The translations under genes were made by a program, and so were the position numbers. From Tomocerus qinae (lineage: Eukaryota; Arthropoda; Collembola; Entomobryomorpha; Tomoceridae), in assembly GCA_020055645.1 (NCBI GenBank), contig CM034546.1, positions 9,858,001 through 9,922,000 on the forward strand: DNA of 64,000 bases, given 5' to 3'. Positions 8,918 through 19,919 of the stretch are shown here, piece by piece. Within the stretch, counting starts at the first letter, position 1, and each line of letters starts with the position of its first letter. The notes below the pieces were generated by a model. It was not told the DNA's origin and did no database searches. It saw only the letters and a list, made by a program, of their open reading frames with translations.

Positions 8918-11477
8918 CTAGCCAATGTGTCTATCTTTCTCAGCTTTGACCCTGTTAATTTCAGTTTGAGTTAGTTTCGTGTCAGGGTGGTTGTCACCTA
9001 CAATCTTTTTCCTTCCCACTAATACCTTTTCATACAATCTCAATGCGGAGTCATACTTTCCGAGATAAGATTTTATTGTTGCCTTTTCATGTTCACTGGC
9101 CAAAACATCAACATGGTCATCTTCGTACAACTGTTTTCGAATAACTAATACCTTATTTATACGGCTTAATGCCTCATCGTACTTCCCAAGGGCTCTAAGA
9201 GTGGCTGCTTTACTGTGCTTTGTAAGAATCAATAAAGGATATTTAGGATCCAGCACCTTTTCCTCATCCTTTAGAATTTTGTTATACCTTATACTAATGC
9301 TTCCTTAAATTTTCCCTCATCAAAGTAGATTGTGGCAATGTTTTGTCTTGTTCCTAAAACATTCACATGTTTCTTTCCGAATATCTCTTCTTTCCGTTTT
9401 AATACAGTATTAGCTAAATCTAAAGCCTTGGGGTATCTTTTTAGCAGCCTTAGGCATCTAGACTCCCAGCATTGAGCCTGTACTCCATCGGCGCCTAATT
9501 TCTTTCTTTCTGCTACATCTTCCACTTCCTTGAAAATGTTTAGAGCCTCTTCATAATTACCTTGGTAAAATTTTACCATGCCAATCCAATGTTTGGTTTT
9601 CAAAGTACTGTGATGTACCAAAGACTTAGGTACCAAAGACTTAGGATATTTACACTGATAAAATAAAACTGTAGCCCGTTCATTATCTATTTCCCTCAAC
9701 AAATCCTTATATTTTTCATCGCCTTTAATAATTTTATGTACCAATTTGAACCTAGCCATAGCGTCGTTCAGTTTAGCTTGTCGGATTTCTACCACACCGA
9801 TGCTATAATGAGTCCAAAAAACGTCCATGTCATTTTCCCTGGAGTTATTTAACTGCAACTTTAGTACATCTATCAAAACTTTCAAAGCTTCACAAAAGTC
9901 CCCTGCTTTCTGTAAAAAGTTACCCTGCCAATATAACATTTTAAGATAGTAGGTGTGCATGGATGCGTCAAGATTCCTCCATTCGGCTAAATCTTTAGCT
10001 ACCTTACAACTGAATTCATAACCATGTCGATAGTTACCTGCAATTTTGTAATAAGCTCTAGCTATTTTACTGGGCAACGATATATATTTCAATTTCAATT
10101 CATCATTCTTGGCTACATGATTCCAAATAGCTTCAAGATGCATCATGTCTGTAACGAATTCCTCTTGATTCTGACCTAATTTTTTAAATATAACAGCAAC
10201 AGTCGATTCCAGACAGTTCTTTCTGTTACTCATGCTGCAATTATGCACTTCTTGTACCATTGAGTGAATCGAAAAGTAGTCAGGAAGTTTTCCCTCGGTA
10301 GTTTTTGTGCAAACAGAATAGTCACATAAGGATTCAAACGCTTTGTTGACTTCTTCTACAGGTTTTGACAAAATAGACGACACCATTTGTGAATGGATTT
10401 TTTCGCAATGCAAAAACGAAATGCAATCCATGACCTCATTAGTAGATTTCTTTAGTTTGTCTAGTGTTATTTTTAGACTTTCGCATATAGTATTTTTTTC
10501 AACATTACCCTCACCAGCAGAAGGAAAAGAAAGAGCTTGCGGTCTGTCTTCTTCAAGCAAGGTAATATAGGCTGATATATTGCTGTTGAACATAGCATCC
10601 TTGTTACCATTTGACCTTTGGATGTATGAGGCAGCTTGAGTCAGTGTCAATGGATAACAATGCAGCTGTTCGCATAGTTTCTGGACTTTAATATTGATTT
10701 GGTCATCACAGCCTTCGATATCTAAGCTGTTTTTAACAAAAGTTTTAGCCTGTTCAAGAGTCAAACAATCTAAATGTACAGACTTGACATCTAAACCAAG
10801 TTTATCTGTAAATTTTGTATCTCTTGATGTTAATATGATCAATGGCTTTTCTTCATGAGGATGTCTGCTTTCATATATTTTCCTTACATCTGTTATAACT
10901 TCCTCAAAGTTTTCAATGTTGTCAAAAACAAAAAGGCATTTCTGATTTTTAATCCTTGGGTGCTCAGAAATTTAGGATGTAAGTTCGTGTAATGACTTTT
11001 CATTCTTTTTTGCCGACTCCAATGGTATATTGAAGGATTTAGCAAATCTTTGTACCGACTCTCGAATATTTGACTTTTCAGCATTTAACCAAATGCAATT
11101 ACCTTTCCTTTGAGTCAGAAATTCTTTAGCAAAATATTTGATGAGTTCGCTTTTACCTATTCCTACCAAGCCAGTCACTGCAATCAATGCAAGTCTGTTA
11201 TCTTTCAGTGAATCCTCATATTCTTTGCAAATAGTTTCGAATTCAGCCTGTCTACCAACAAAATTTTTTCCTGCTGCCGGAACTTCATGCCAAATTGGCT
11301 TATCATACTCTTTACAATTTTCTGTGCCGTTGATATCCAATTTCTGAATGAGGTGCTTGTTGCTACTTTGAAGAAATATTTCATAGAGCACATCTACGTT
11401 CCTTATCTTCTTTTGTATAGCACAATAAAACTTGGTATTACGGTCGTAATAGCTGCCGGACACCTCCCTCTAGACAT
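8918..11477 (-). pseudogene. NB-ARC/TPR STAND ATPase, disrupted
   Basis: The minus strand codes for a STAND-type signalling NTPase: a linker, then an NB-ARC core with Walker A VTGLVGIGKSE (around 11140-11170), Walker B KCLFVFDNIE (around 10900-10930) and the sensor IILTSRD (around 10820-10842), then a helical part, then kinesin-light-chain/nephrocystin-like TPR repeats (GKYDEALSRINKVL, GKYDSALRLYEKVL) to the stop at 8918. The frame is broken twice: an in-frame TAA at 10972-10974 between Walker A and B, and a one-base frameshift near 9285 inside the TPR array. No ATG opens the first segment; a splice-acceptor-like tctag at about 11473 suggests an upstream exon not found here. Such proteins act as oligomerising sensors of infection or damage. 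It is a recent pseudogene, unless the two lesions are assembly errors. Confidence 0.85.
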
Positions 11478-11479
11478 AA

Positions 11480-12370
11480 AATTGTAATTAGGGCGTAGTA
11501 CACCACATTCCACAACCAATACTATGTAGACTAAATGTAATGGAGATATTTTGAATCTGTGGAAACGGGCTATTAATTTATTTGCATCTTCCGTATGCTC
11601 TCACAAACAAGGCCGCAGCGCGTGGGGTCATCGGGGTACGTTCTCTCTCTCCGAAATCGAAAAAAGGAAATGTTTCCCTAAAACGAAAAGATTTGATATT
11701 TTTTCTCAGTTCCCCTACCCAGAAAATTATTTTCCGGCTGCGGCCCTGTCCAATGTCCCTAGAAACAAGTCTAAAATTTTCTACAAGAGTATAAAAACTC
11801 TCCAAATGGTTTCTCTCTTTGGGAGTCATGAAATTAATGATATTAAAAATGTCTATAGCATTTTGTTGAGGTGATGAAAATAGTCATGGGTCAGAAATTA
11901 ACGACAAAAATCTTGCATATTTTTAACCTTTATATTCATGTTATTAAAGCTAATAGATAGGATTAAAACCATAGTGTGAGTTGTCTTATTACAGTTTATG
12001 TCGACAATTAAGTTTCCATTAATCGTTGTTTTTAAATAGGGAAGAAATTTTGATAAAAGGAATAAAATGACGCAGTATAGCGCTTACATGTCTTTTACAG
12101 TGTTAGAGTCTTATTTTCAAAAAATATCTTGCTTTCGAAAACATTCAAAAAATCCTAAAAACTCTTCATGAAATTTTTTATGCCAAATTCAATTAAAAAT
12201 GGAAAAATTCCATAGAATTGAATTAATATAAAGACAGTTTGTGGAAAAATGCTTGGATACTGTGGAATACCATATTATATGCATTTATCACTTGAATTTC
12301 TATAATCGTGATTTGGAAGTATTGAACAATTATATTTTGGAACTCTAGAGCAAAAAAGACTTTATGTCAT
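11480..12370. other. No gene seen
   Basis: Intergenic. The stretch 11600-11800 is somewhat richer in GC but has no convincing coding frame. If the STAND gene has a 5' exon it could lie here, but I could not recognise one. Confidence 0.4.
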
Positions 12371-12918
12371 TATAAAAATCTAAAATCCCTCGAAGAATTC
12401 GAAACAATTATAATAGCCATCGAAGGACTGGTAAATTCCAGACCTCTCACCCAATTATCGGAAGACATTCGCGATTTTGGCGTCTTAACTCCAGCACACT
12501 TCTTAATTGGAAGTAATTTGACAACCACTCCGGAACACGACTTGGGCCATCTACAATTAAATCGACTCAACAGATTTGAATTAATCCAGAGACAATGCCA
12601 ATATTTCTGGAAACGATGGCAAGCAGAGTACGTTACGCAATTACAAAAGCGAAACAAATGGAAAAATCGCACAGAACCTATGAAACCAGGGGATATGGTA
12701 ATTATATTGGAAGACCAAGCTCCGCCAATGCAGTGGAAAATTGGAAGAATTGTTCAAGTCAAGGCCGGAAAAGACCATCTGGTTAGAGTCACCACAGTAG
12801 AAACCGAAGGACGGTATAAAACTGATAGAAACGGCCGACTAAAGAAAGAAAGTAAAGAATTGGTTCGTCCAATTCAGAAGCTAGCCAGATTACCAGTTGA
12901 AAAACAAGATGCCGAACC

Positions 12919-13209
12919 TTGGGAGCGAGAGACAGAGCATATAGCAAGACCTTAACCTTAACTCCATGGAACTGGATTCTGGGAACCATCGTGTTGCTAT
13001 CTACAGTCACATCCGGTGAAGCAAATCGTACATATGTGCCTGACGGAGAAGAAATGAGAAATTCATGGATTACAATGTACCTAATCCCAATATTCGCTCT
13101 CCTATTCACCATGCTGGGAATGGCAGGAAATTTAATGACATTAATTGCTATAATTCGATCCCCGAAACTTCGGCCGAATAATATTCACTCGTTTTCGAAA
13201 CATAACTGA
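12919..13209 (+). other. Accessory membrane frame of the BEL/Pao fossil
   Basis: A 96-residue frame overlapping the end of the BEL/Pao polyprotein. It has a hydrophobic segment (ILGTIVLLSTVTSG), a short polar stretch with an N-glycosylation site (NRT), and a second hydrophobic helix with GMAGNLMTLIAIIRSPKLR. The latter has the GN...IIRSPKLR signature of the first transmembrane helix and intracellular loop of rhodopsin-like GPCRs (Tre1/moody-like). It could be a captured host exon, or the position could reflect an envelope-like accessory protein. The resemblance rests on one helix only. Confidence 0.45.
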
Positions 13210-13273
13210 AACCAAATACCTATTTACACTTTGTTCACCACAATTTCTCACATTTTAAACAAAAATACATAAA

Positions 13274-14188
13274 ATGGCTCCACCACCAAGATTGCCCGAA
13301 CCTCTACAAAAAGAAATCGACATCGACCCCGAAGTTCCTGCCCAAGAACCGTTTATGAACGAAGAAACCGAATTCGCATACATTTGTCCTGCGGTCCAGG
13401 ACAAAATCAACGAAAATCCAGGGGAAGCATATAAAGAACTTTACAAAAAAACATTACATGGATATAACCAGTTGCGAGCGACCAACCGTGCTTTGAGACA
13501 CAATTGGGAGCCGACTCAACGCAAGGAAGTGAATTTAAAAGATATATGGGAGAAGAGAGCTCGTCAAGAACGGCTCCAATTAGACATTGAGAGGAAAGTA
13601 TCCGAACGGCAATTACAGATTGTCAGAGAAGAGAAATGGGTGATTTGTCAGAGAGTGCAGGATCTTCAGCGTCAGCTGAAGGAAAGCGAAGAAGAAAAAC
13701 GAGTGGTCTATGAAAGACAAACTTAGTTGATTGACGAAAAGAAAGTGATTATGGCTCAAAAAGAGAAACTAGAAATGAATCTTCTCGCCACTCAATATCA
13801 AAATGATATTGCAATGCGCGAATTGCGAGACGCAGAGCAGAGACTTTCTATTTCAGCCGGAGTGGGGGAAGATTTTCGGCAAATGGCCATTAAACGGGGA
13901 AATTTGTGCGACCAAAGAGAAATACAATTTAAAGAAATGCAACAACTGTTGCAAGACACTAACGCGTGCCACGGCGAGAGGATAGCGCTCATGAAAGAGG
14001 AGTACACAGCAGAGGAGGAATTTCGTCACCAAAAATATCTATCAGAACTTCAATTGGTCAAGGCTCGTGCCAGAGCTGAAGTTAAATTAGCTACCGAACT
14101 GGCTCAGTGTGAAACTGAGATGAAAAATAAAATCATCGAGAAAATGGGGAACGAACTCGCTAACATCAAGAAGCATGGAAAGAAATAA
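13274..14188 (+). other. Coiled-coil accessory region of the BEL/Pao fossil
   Basis: A coding-like stretch, broken with about one break, rich in Glu, Lys, Arg and Gln with heptad-like spacing (RQERLQLDIERKVSERQLQ; AEVKLATELAQCETEMK). It starts with an acidic, Pro-rich head (MAPPPRLPEPLQKEIDIDPE). No catalytic motif. Gag of BEL/Pao lies 5' of Pol, so a long coiled coil 3' of Pol is unusual. It may be an accessory frame of this lineage or a separate host-like gene carried along. Confidence 0.5.
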
Positions 14189-15600
14189 GGTTAGAGTAAA
14201 ACTTACACATTGCACTAAATAATGTATAGATTATGTGTTGCACAAATAATATTGCTGTCACACAATTCAGCACTTGTATAGACAATAAGTAAAATTTATC
14301 TATTATATAAATTGAGTGGGAGTGTATCTACTTCCAAGTAGAAAATAATTACTAATCACTTACTAATATTAATTACTAATACTTAATCACCTACTATGTA
14401 TAAGTGCACAAACCACACAAGTTAATACGTAAAGTGTAGCGGACAGTGACACTGACTACAGCAGTGACGGCTGCGTAAGAATTGTGGAAGAAAAGGACTT
14501 TGTGCCATTTATTGACTACAAAGAACTATATCAAAGTGGAATCAAATTTATCGTGCCAACTACAAAGATATTGTTAAAACCACCAAATTTTCTGCTTAAC
14601 TAAAAATCGCTCAGCAATATTTGCGTAATGCAAATGCTGCAGTTCTGCAAAAGAAGTACGGCAACATAATGCTCAAACCCAAATAAAAAAGGCTAGAGCT
14701 ACAATTGACCAACTAAAACAAGTAATTGAAACGAACGACGAAGAGATAGTATCCGCGAATAGTGGAAGAGAGTTCTACAAATGTACTGTGGACTCCTTTG
14801 CGAAGACCGATGACGACCGAATCAGACAAGTTGAGGAAATAGCGGCCCGCCTCGATGCTTCCAAACGTGAGTATAATATATTGCGTCAAGTCTATGATAA
14901 CAAATGCAAACTGGAGGATATCTGAAAACCGACATAACCACTCTTCACGAAGAATGTAATGTGTTTAGTTATGTACTATCATAAAACCATAGATTATATG
15001 AACGTAGGTCAATGTTGTATGACATCACCATATAGATATATAAGATATATTGTATAAGTAAGCAGATATAGATACGTATATATAGGCACTCTTATTACAC
15101 ACATGTAAGTACATTCCTTTCATTCACTTTGCTGACTGTAACCGCACACATGCATTTATCTCATACATACCACACTAGACACAGTTCATATACATAATAC
15201 TTAGTGTAATAGTAATAATATTAATATAATGCCCTTTTGTGTAGCCATTAGTGTAGTACATTCACCCGATATATTTACCATTTAAGCAAGTAAATATTTT
15301 CTATTTATGTGCCAAGACTAGGTTAAGTTAAATATTCTTAGGTTTTAATAAATCATGTTATCTAGGTTATTCTAAACCCGTTAAGTACCTAAACTTATTT
15401 GTAACACTTTCACTCTTGTATGTCAATCTTTAGGTTCCAGTTTCTTTACTGATAAGTAGGTTATTTATTATCCTACGACCTAAGTTTATGATTTGTACTA
15501 GATTTTAGTCTTAATGTAGAACATTACTTACTTGTGAATTAGTATATAAGCCGTATCAATTTCATTGAATAAATACTTCAAGTTTACCATTGCAAGTCAC

Positions 15601-16767
15601 ATCTTCTCCTGAGTTTTTTATTTCTACTGGCCAAGGAGTTTTTCCACACTCCTTTACATTAACATACCTAGTATTACCCATAGTACTACGAGCAAGAAAT
15701 TACTTGAATTTCTTTCCAATGATAGCTAGAATTACGATTGTTTTCAAAGAGTTAGCTATTCTAGGCATATCATTATTCATAATGAGCTCCGGCAGAAAAA
15801 TAAAGAGCTGATCAGTGAACGTGACCTTCTAAATGAAGAGCTCTAGCAAGTGAAAGTAGCTACTCCGGGAGACCGCCTACAGCCACCGCCAATCCGGCAA
15901 GGGAAATAACGTTATTCCAATTAGCGTCAATGACGATACGATTTTTTCTTAAATCACTGTTAGGGAGTACCAACCCTATGGTAATTAGATAGATCCGTAC
16001 TTCTATAGGAGAAATTACTTCGATGTATCAATATAAACCGTATAAAAATTAACAGTCGGACCCGGAGAAAATTCCTTTAGGAAGCGAAACCGAGCCTTAT
16101 AGACACAATGAAGAATGAAGCAACATTTGTTTTACATATTATGATCGGCAAGGTGGTTCTGTTTTCTGTAAGCAGACCGTTTATATTGTGACGTTCAGTG
16201 AAGAACGTACAAAATTTGTTAGGATTGAGGGAAACATAAAAGATATCAGTAACCAAGGACAGCCTTGGTGATAAAAGAAAATAGAAAGAATTATCAAGAA
16301 ACATTACAAAAAATATGTTGTTTCCTTTAGACGGAGTTAAGGATATTATACGGAAAGAAACTTGTATAAATAGGAATGGACAAACAATATTACTTTTTTC
16401 AATATTACTTTCAATCCTTTTTTTAAAACGAAACTCTGCCGGTTCACACAGTGATCCTAGCCTGTATTAAGCATTGTACTTATTACTTATTACAATTCAT
16501 TTCTGCATTGTCATATTGTCAATATTTCACACATACAAACTCTAGACATAAAACCAGTGAATAAACACCACAATATGATAATGCACTCCGGAAATGTTAA
16601 TTTAAAATCATAGTGTATAATTTAGTTACCTGTATTAGAATGTATTACCTTTATGCAGTAATAGTTAGTAAATAACCTATTATAGTATTACATTACAGAC
16701 ACATATGTATTTATGATATATAAAAACATTTTTATCATAAATAAAAAAATATGGAAATAAAATATAT
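15601..16767. other. No gene seen
   Basis: AT-rich sequence between two LTR-like repeats. Short frames at 15590-15811 and 16077-16304 have no recognisable motif. It may be decayed internal sequence of retroelements. Confidence 0.4.
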
Positions 16768-17092
16768 TGTTACCAAAGATTACCAGATGGTACATAGAAT
16801 ACTTATAGTTAATAGTTTGATAGTATGTGAAGAATTAGTTAGAATTGAAAAAATAACACGTAAATGTACTGATAACAAGTTATTACCGCAACAACAGAAT
16901 GTTAATCTATAAAGGGTGTAGGGGCGGCTATTTGGATTTTCCAATACGGGGTTCAGATGAACTGTTCCCTACACTCCGTCGTAATGGTGTCGTCTATGCA
17001 TCGACGGAGAGTGCTAGAAGTAACAAAAGGTTACATCTAGTCCACATATCCGAAATAGGTAATTAAAGTAAAATAATCAATAAAACGTAACA
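16768..17092. mobile_element. LTR-like repeat, copy 1 (TGTTAC...GTAACA)
   Basis: A 325-bp block that starts TGTTAC and ends GTAACA, the inverted TG...CA termini of an LTR, with AATAAA near its 3' end. A second copy lies at 21429-21752. The most conserved part is around 16905-17040 (cgcaacaacagaatgttaat; catcgacggagagtg). No target duplication was seen. It is a solo or orphaned LTR of a retroelement, family not assignable. Confidence 0.65.
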
Positions 17093-17149
17093 CGTTTTAA
17101 ACTCGTCGAATAAACACCATCTAAAATGTTCATTATTTTAAACCGCTCG

Positions 17150-17560
17150 AACTGCTACAGGTATACAAATGTATATTCTAGACCAATTTTAGAGTATGCT
17201 TGCGTAGTGTGAGCTCCTTGGTTAACGAACAAATTAAGAGAGATAGAGAACGTACAAAAAGGCGTTCTTAGTATTGCTTTGTGGTTAAGGATAGGAGGCG
17301 AATTTGGAATTGGAATACAATAACCGGTGTGAAGAACTAGGGATACAAAGGCTTTATCAACGAACACAATATATGTTACCACGATTTGGACTACAAATCA
17401 TTAATTCAAACCGATTCCGAAATACGTTGTCCCCGTACCCTACCACATATGAAACTACAATTAGGCAAGCCAGAAAATGTTTGTTAAAACACATACACAT
17501 GTTTAAATCAACTAATAAGTTGAATAATCATTGTCAGTTTAGTTCGACAAAAATTCCAAC
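17150..17560 (+). mobile_element. LINE fragment, C-terminus of reverse transcriptase
   Basis: Frames here give RPILEYACVV followed by APWLTNKLREIENVQ, then RCEELGIQRLYQRTQYM, matching the region after the catalytic palm of jockey/R1/CR1-type LINEs (RPILEYAS-VW, I-xx-VQ, and R-CE-LGL-SL-xRR). A stop replaces the expected Trp after ACVV, and a frame change follows near 17300. Only this 0.4 kb piece remains. Confidence 0.7.
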
Positions 17561-17634
17561 GTCAGGGTGGATGATCCAGTTGACCCAATCATTACTAAGG
17601 ACTGTGTGCTAAGTACAGGTGGTATAGAACCATA

Positions 17635-18251
17635 ATGATGTCTTACAGTATGATCAGTTGTGCAGAGAGCCGAAAGAAAATTGTTGAAACTATATTAGCT
17701 GACAAAAAGTGTTTTGTCTTTTTCGACTACTACCACGCAAGAGCAGTGCATGTCAAACACAACCACTGTGGATTTCTAATAATGGAAAAAACAGGAAAAC
17801 AGGACATATTGGTACGCAATTACGTGACAAGACTCGAACAACAAAAGGTGAAGGACAGTATTCAACACAATTTGGTACCCTACCTGAAATCGAAGACTAT
17901 TGGAGCAATAAAAGCATATACATTCACGATTGAAGATGTGCTGATCGGAGCTCAGTAACTCTCACCTTTCTCACTTAAATATATAGGTACCTGTTGCTTA
18001 CAAACGAAATCGTTGTTTTTAGCTATGCAGATAGTTGTGTGCTCCAGGCAACACAAGCTGCTATTTATTTCGCAGCAGGCAGAGATATCAAGCCTCATAC
18101 AAAAAAGACTATAACGCGTCCTCAGGTTGATACATTCAGTAGAAATGAACTACAAAAGCTTTTAGCACAGTTGGAGAAATGCCATATGCATATGGATTAT
18201 GATCCCTATGAAGCAGAAATTGCAAAGAACAAGAAGACTGCTGGCAAATAA
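17635..18251 (+). other. Unassigned coding-like stretch
   Basis: Two neighbouring open frames with natural-looking amino-acid composition (KKCFVFFDYYHARAVHVKH; FSRNELQKLLAQLEKCHMH). No family recognised, no signal peptide, no membrane helix. Its place between a LINE piece and a Polinton-like polymerase remnant suggests it belongs to one of these fossils, but the link is positional only. Confidence 0.3.
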
Positions 18252-18339
18252 TTACCTATTACTAATATGATGTTTGTGTTCAGATATTATGACAATCTCA
18301 AACTATGTACTCATTCATTTTTTCAAGTACAACAACTTT

Positions 18340-18600
18340 TATTACATTGAATTAATAATAATTAATTATAATAAAATTAATAATTAATTAAATTAACGGT
18401 TAACGATTATTAATAATTAAATAATACCCAAATTAATTAAAATAAAAATTGAATAATTAATTAATCTCACGTTATACATTGATGAAATACTAAAGTATAA
18501 CAACTTTTCCATGTTCGAACGATTATTAATAGTTCAATAATACACAAATAAATGAAAATAAAAATTGAATAATAAATTAATCAATTAAATTAATTAAGTC
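18340..18600. repeat. AT-rich tandem duplication, ~116-bp period
   Basis: Two copies of a ~65-bp block (cgattattaataattaaata at 18404 and cgattattaatagttcaata at 18520), each ending aaaattgaataa-taattaatc, are offset by about 116 bp within a nearly pure A/T stretch. Confidence 0.7.
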
Positions 18601-18680
18601 CATGTGTGACGTTTTTAATACTGTTAACACCTATAAACGAAATAAGAAACTCCCTCCAAATACCCGTAGGTATTTAAATA

Positions 18681-18875
18681 ATGATTAAAAAAGTAACTTT
18701 AAATGATTTTATTACTAACGCTTGTCAGGCACATTACGGTACAACTTGTCATTTTGAATTAGAGATAATGACTCAAGATACTAGAAGTAAATTAAATGCA
18801 TGGAATGTTTTGAATCCAATGCAATCTCAGGATCAATGTATATACACAAAAAAGTTTTTTCCCAGGTGCGAATAA
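18681..18875 (+). other. Unassigned 64-codon frame
   Basis: A short frame (starts MIKKVTLNDFITNACQAHYG) next to the Polinton-like remnant. No family recognised. It might be part of that fossil or chance. Confidence 0.2.
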
Positions 18876-18989
18876 TTATTCTTCTCGTGTTGTTAAACCG
18901 AATGGAATCCTGTTGAAATACCCAGGCTCATGAAATTCACTGTAAATAATAATAATATATATGCAAATAAGGCAATACAATGTTAATTA

Positions 18990-19740
18990 ATTATATTAGA
19001 ATATTACCTATGAAAAATGTCTTTTTTCCCAGCAGCAATTTCCATTCGTAAACAAGATTTGCAAATGAATTTGCAATTAAATAAACTGTAAAGAATAGAT
19101 TTTTCATCATAACACCAATCATGCCTACACAATAGACATTTGTTTAATTGCATTTCGTAAAACAAGTTTACAATAACACTGTTCGCAAATTATGGAACAA
19201 TCTTTTTTAAAACAATAAAAGTGTTTGACAGAGCAAATGTCGAAAACATTTTCACAAATGCCGCAAAATAATGCATTGTAAAATTCGTAAGGCTATCAGT
19301 ATCGCTAAATATCAACTTGACTCGATTATTAAAGTGTTTTGATAAGACATTCATAAATCCATACACAATTGGCTTGGAGTTGTCGAGACAAGTAAAGCCT
19401 TGGATAATACTACTGTTAAAATTAACTACAGACTTTTTTGTTTCAATGATACTTACATTAGGTCGATTTCTGACAAGATAATGCGATTTGTAGACACAAC
19501 GTTTCACAAAGTTTTCACACTGGTGAGCATCGAAACACATTCGTAGATTTATATATTTACCAGGGTCTAAGAGAGTAAAGCCAGCAATGGACTTGGCAAT
19601 AATTATAAGCGAATATTTTTCTGCAGGAGTCTTTGCGTTTCGTCTTATATCCATTAACAGGGACACATGATCTCTGAAAATATAATCCTCGTTAAACTCA
19701 AGTATTTTTCTGATTTTGGTTACAATCAGGCCTTTCTCTA
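18990..19740 (-). mobile_element. Polinton-like fossil: protein-primed family-B DNA polymerase remnant
   Basis: The minus strand at 19190-19666 codes for about 158 residues in the order typical of protein-primed family-B DNA polymerases (Pfam DNA_pol_B_2): a helical RRNAKTPAEKYSLI segment, KKSVVNFNSS, KPIVYGFMNVLSKHF and the palm motif FSDTDSLT, where DTDS holds the catalytic aspartates. Eukaryotic genomes carry such genes in Polinton/Maverick elements and related adintovirus-like insertions. Immediately downstream (about 18990-19185) is a small Cys-rich stretch with CxxC pairs. Capsid, ATPase, protease and integrase genes are not seen. It is a short, broken remnant of an old element. Confidence 0.7.
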
Positions 19741-19919
19741 AGTAAAATAATTTTTATAATGCACAGTATATTCTGTCTTATCAAAAAAGGTTAAGACCAA
19801 TCTCTTGACTAAATGAACATGTTTTCATGTTTAACTGCTCCATTAAATCGCGCTGGTAATCACTGCATTCCTCTACGTCAATTTACCGATGACATGATGA
19901 AAAATTCTGTGAAGAACAC

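Larger units (their letters stand above)
12376..15600 (+). mobile_element. BEL/Pao LTR-retroelement fossil, 3' half
   Basis: This is the 3' half of a BEL/Pao element. Parts: the C-terminal end of the polyprotein (12376-12955), recognised by NSRPLT and TPAHFLIG followed by the DUF5641 region (KPGDMV, WKIGRI); a short membrane-protein frame overlapping its end (12919-13209); coiled-coil coding regions (13274-14188 and about 14680-14924); and an AT-rich LTR-like tail to about 15600 with a TATA box (tatataagcc near 15543) and AATAAA (near 15568). Protease, reverse transcriptase and most of the integrase are absent. The element is broken, with about two or three breaks in what remains, and the 5' half is lost. 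The coding parts are still well readable, so it is probably not very old. Confidence 0.8.

Noticed and set aside
10972-10974. Programmed read-through or selenocysteine at the NB-ARC stop
   Set aside because: The codon is TAA, not TGA, with no read-through context seen, and a separate frameshift downstream points to simple decay.
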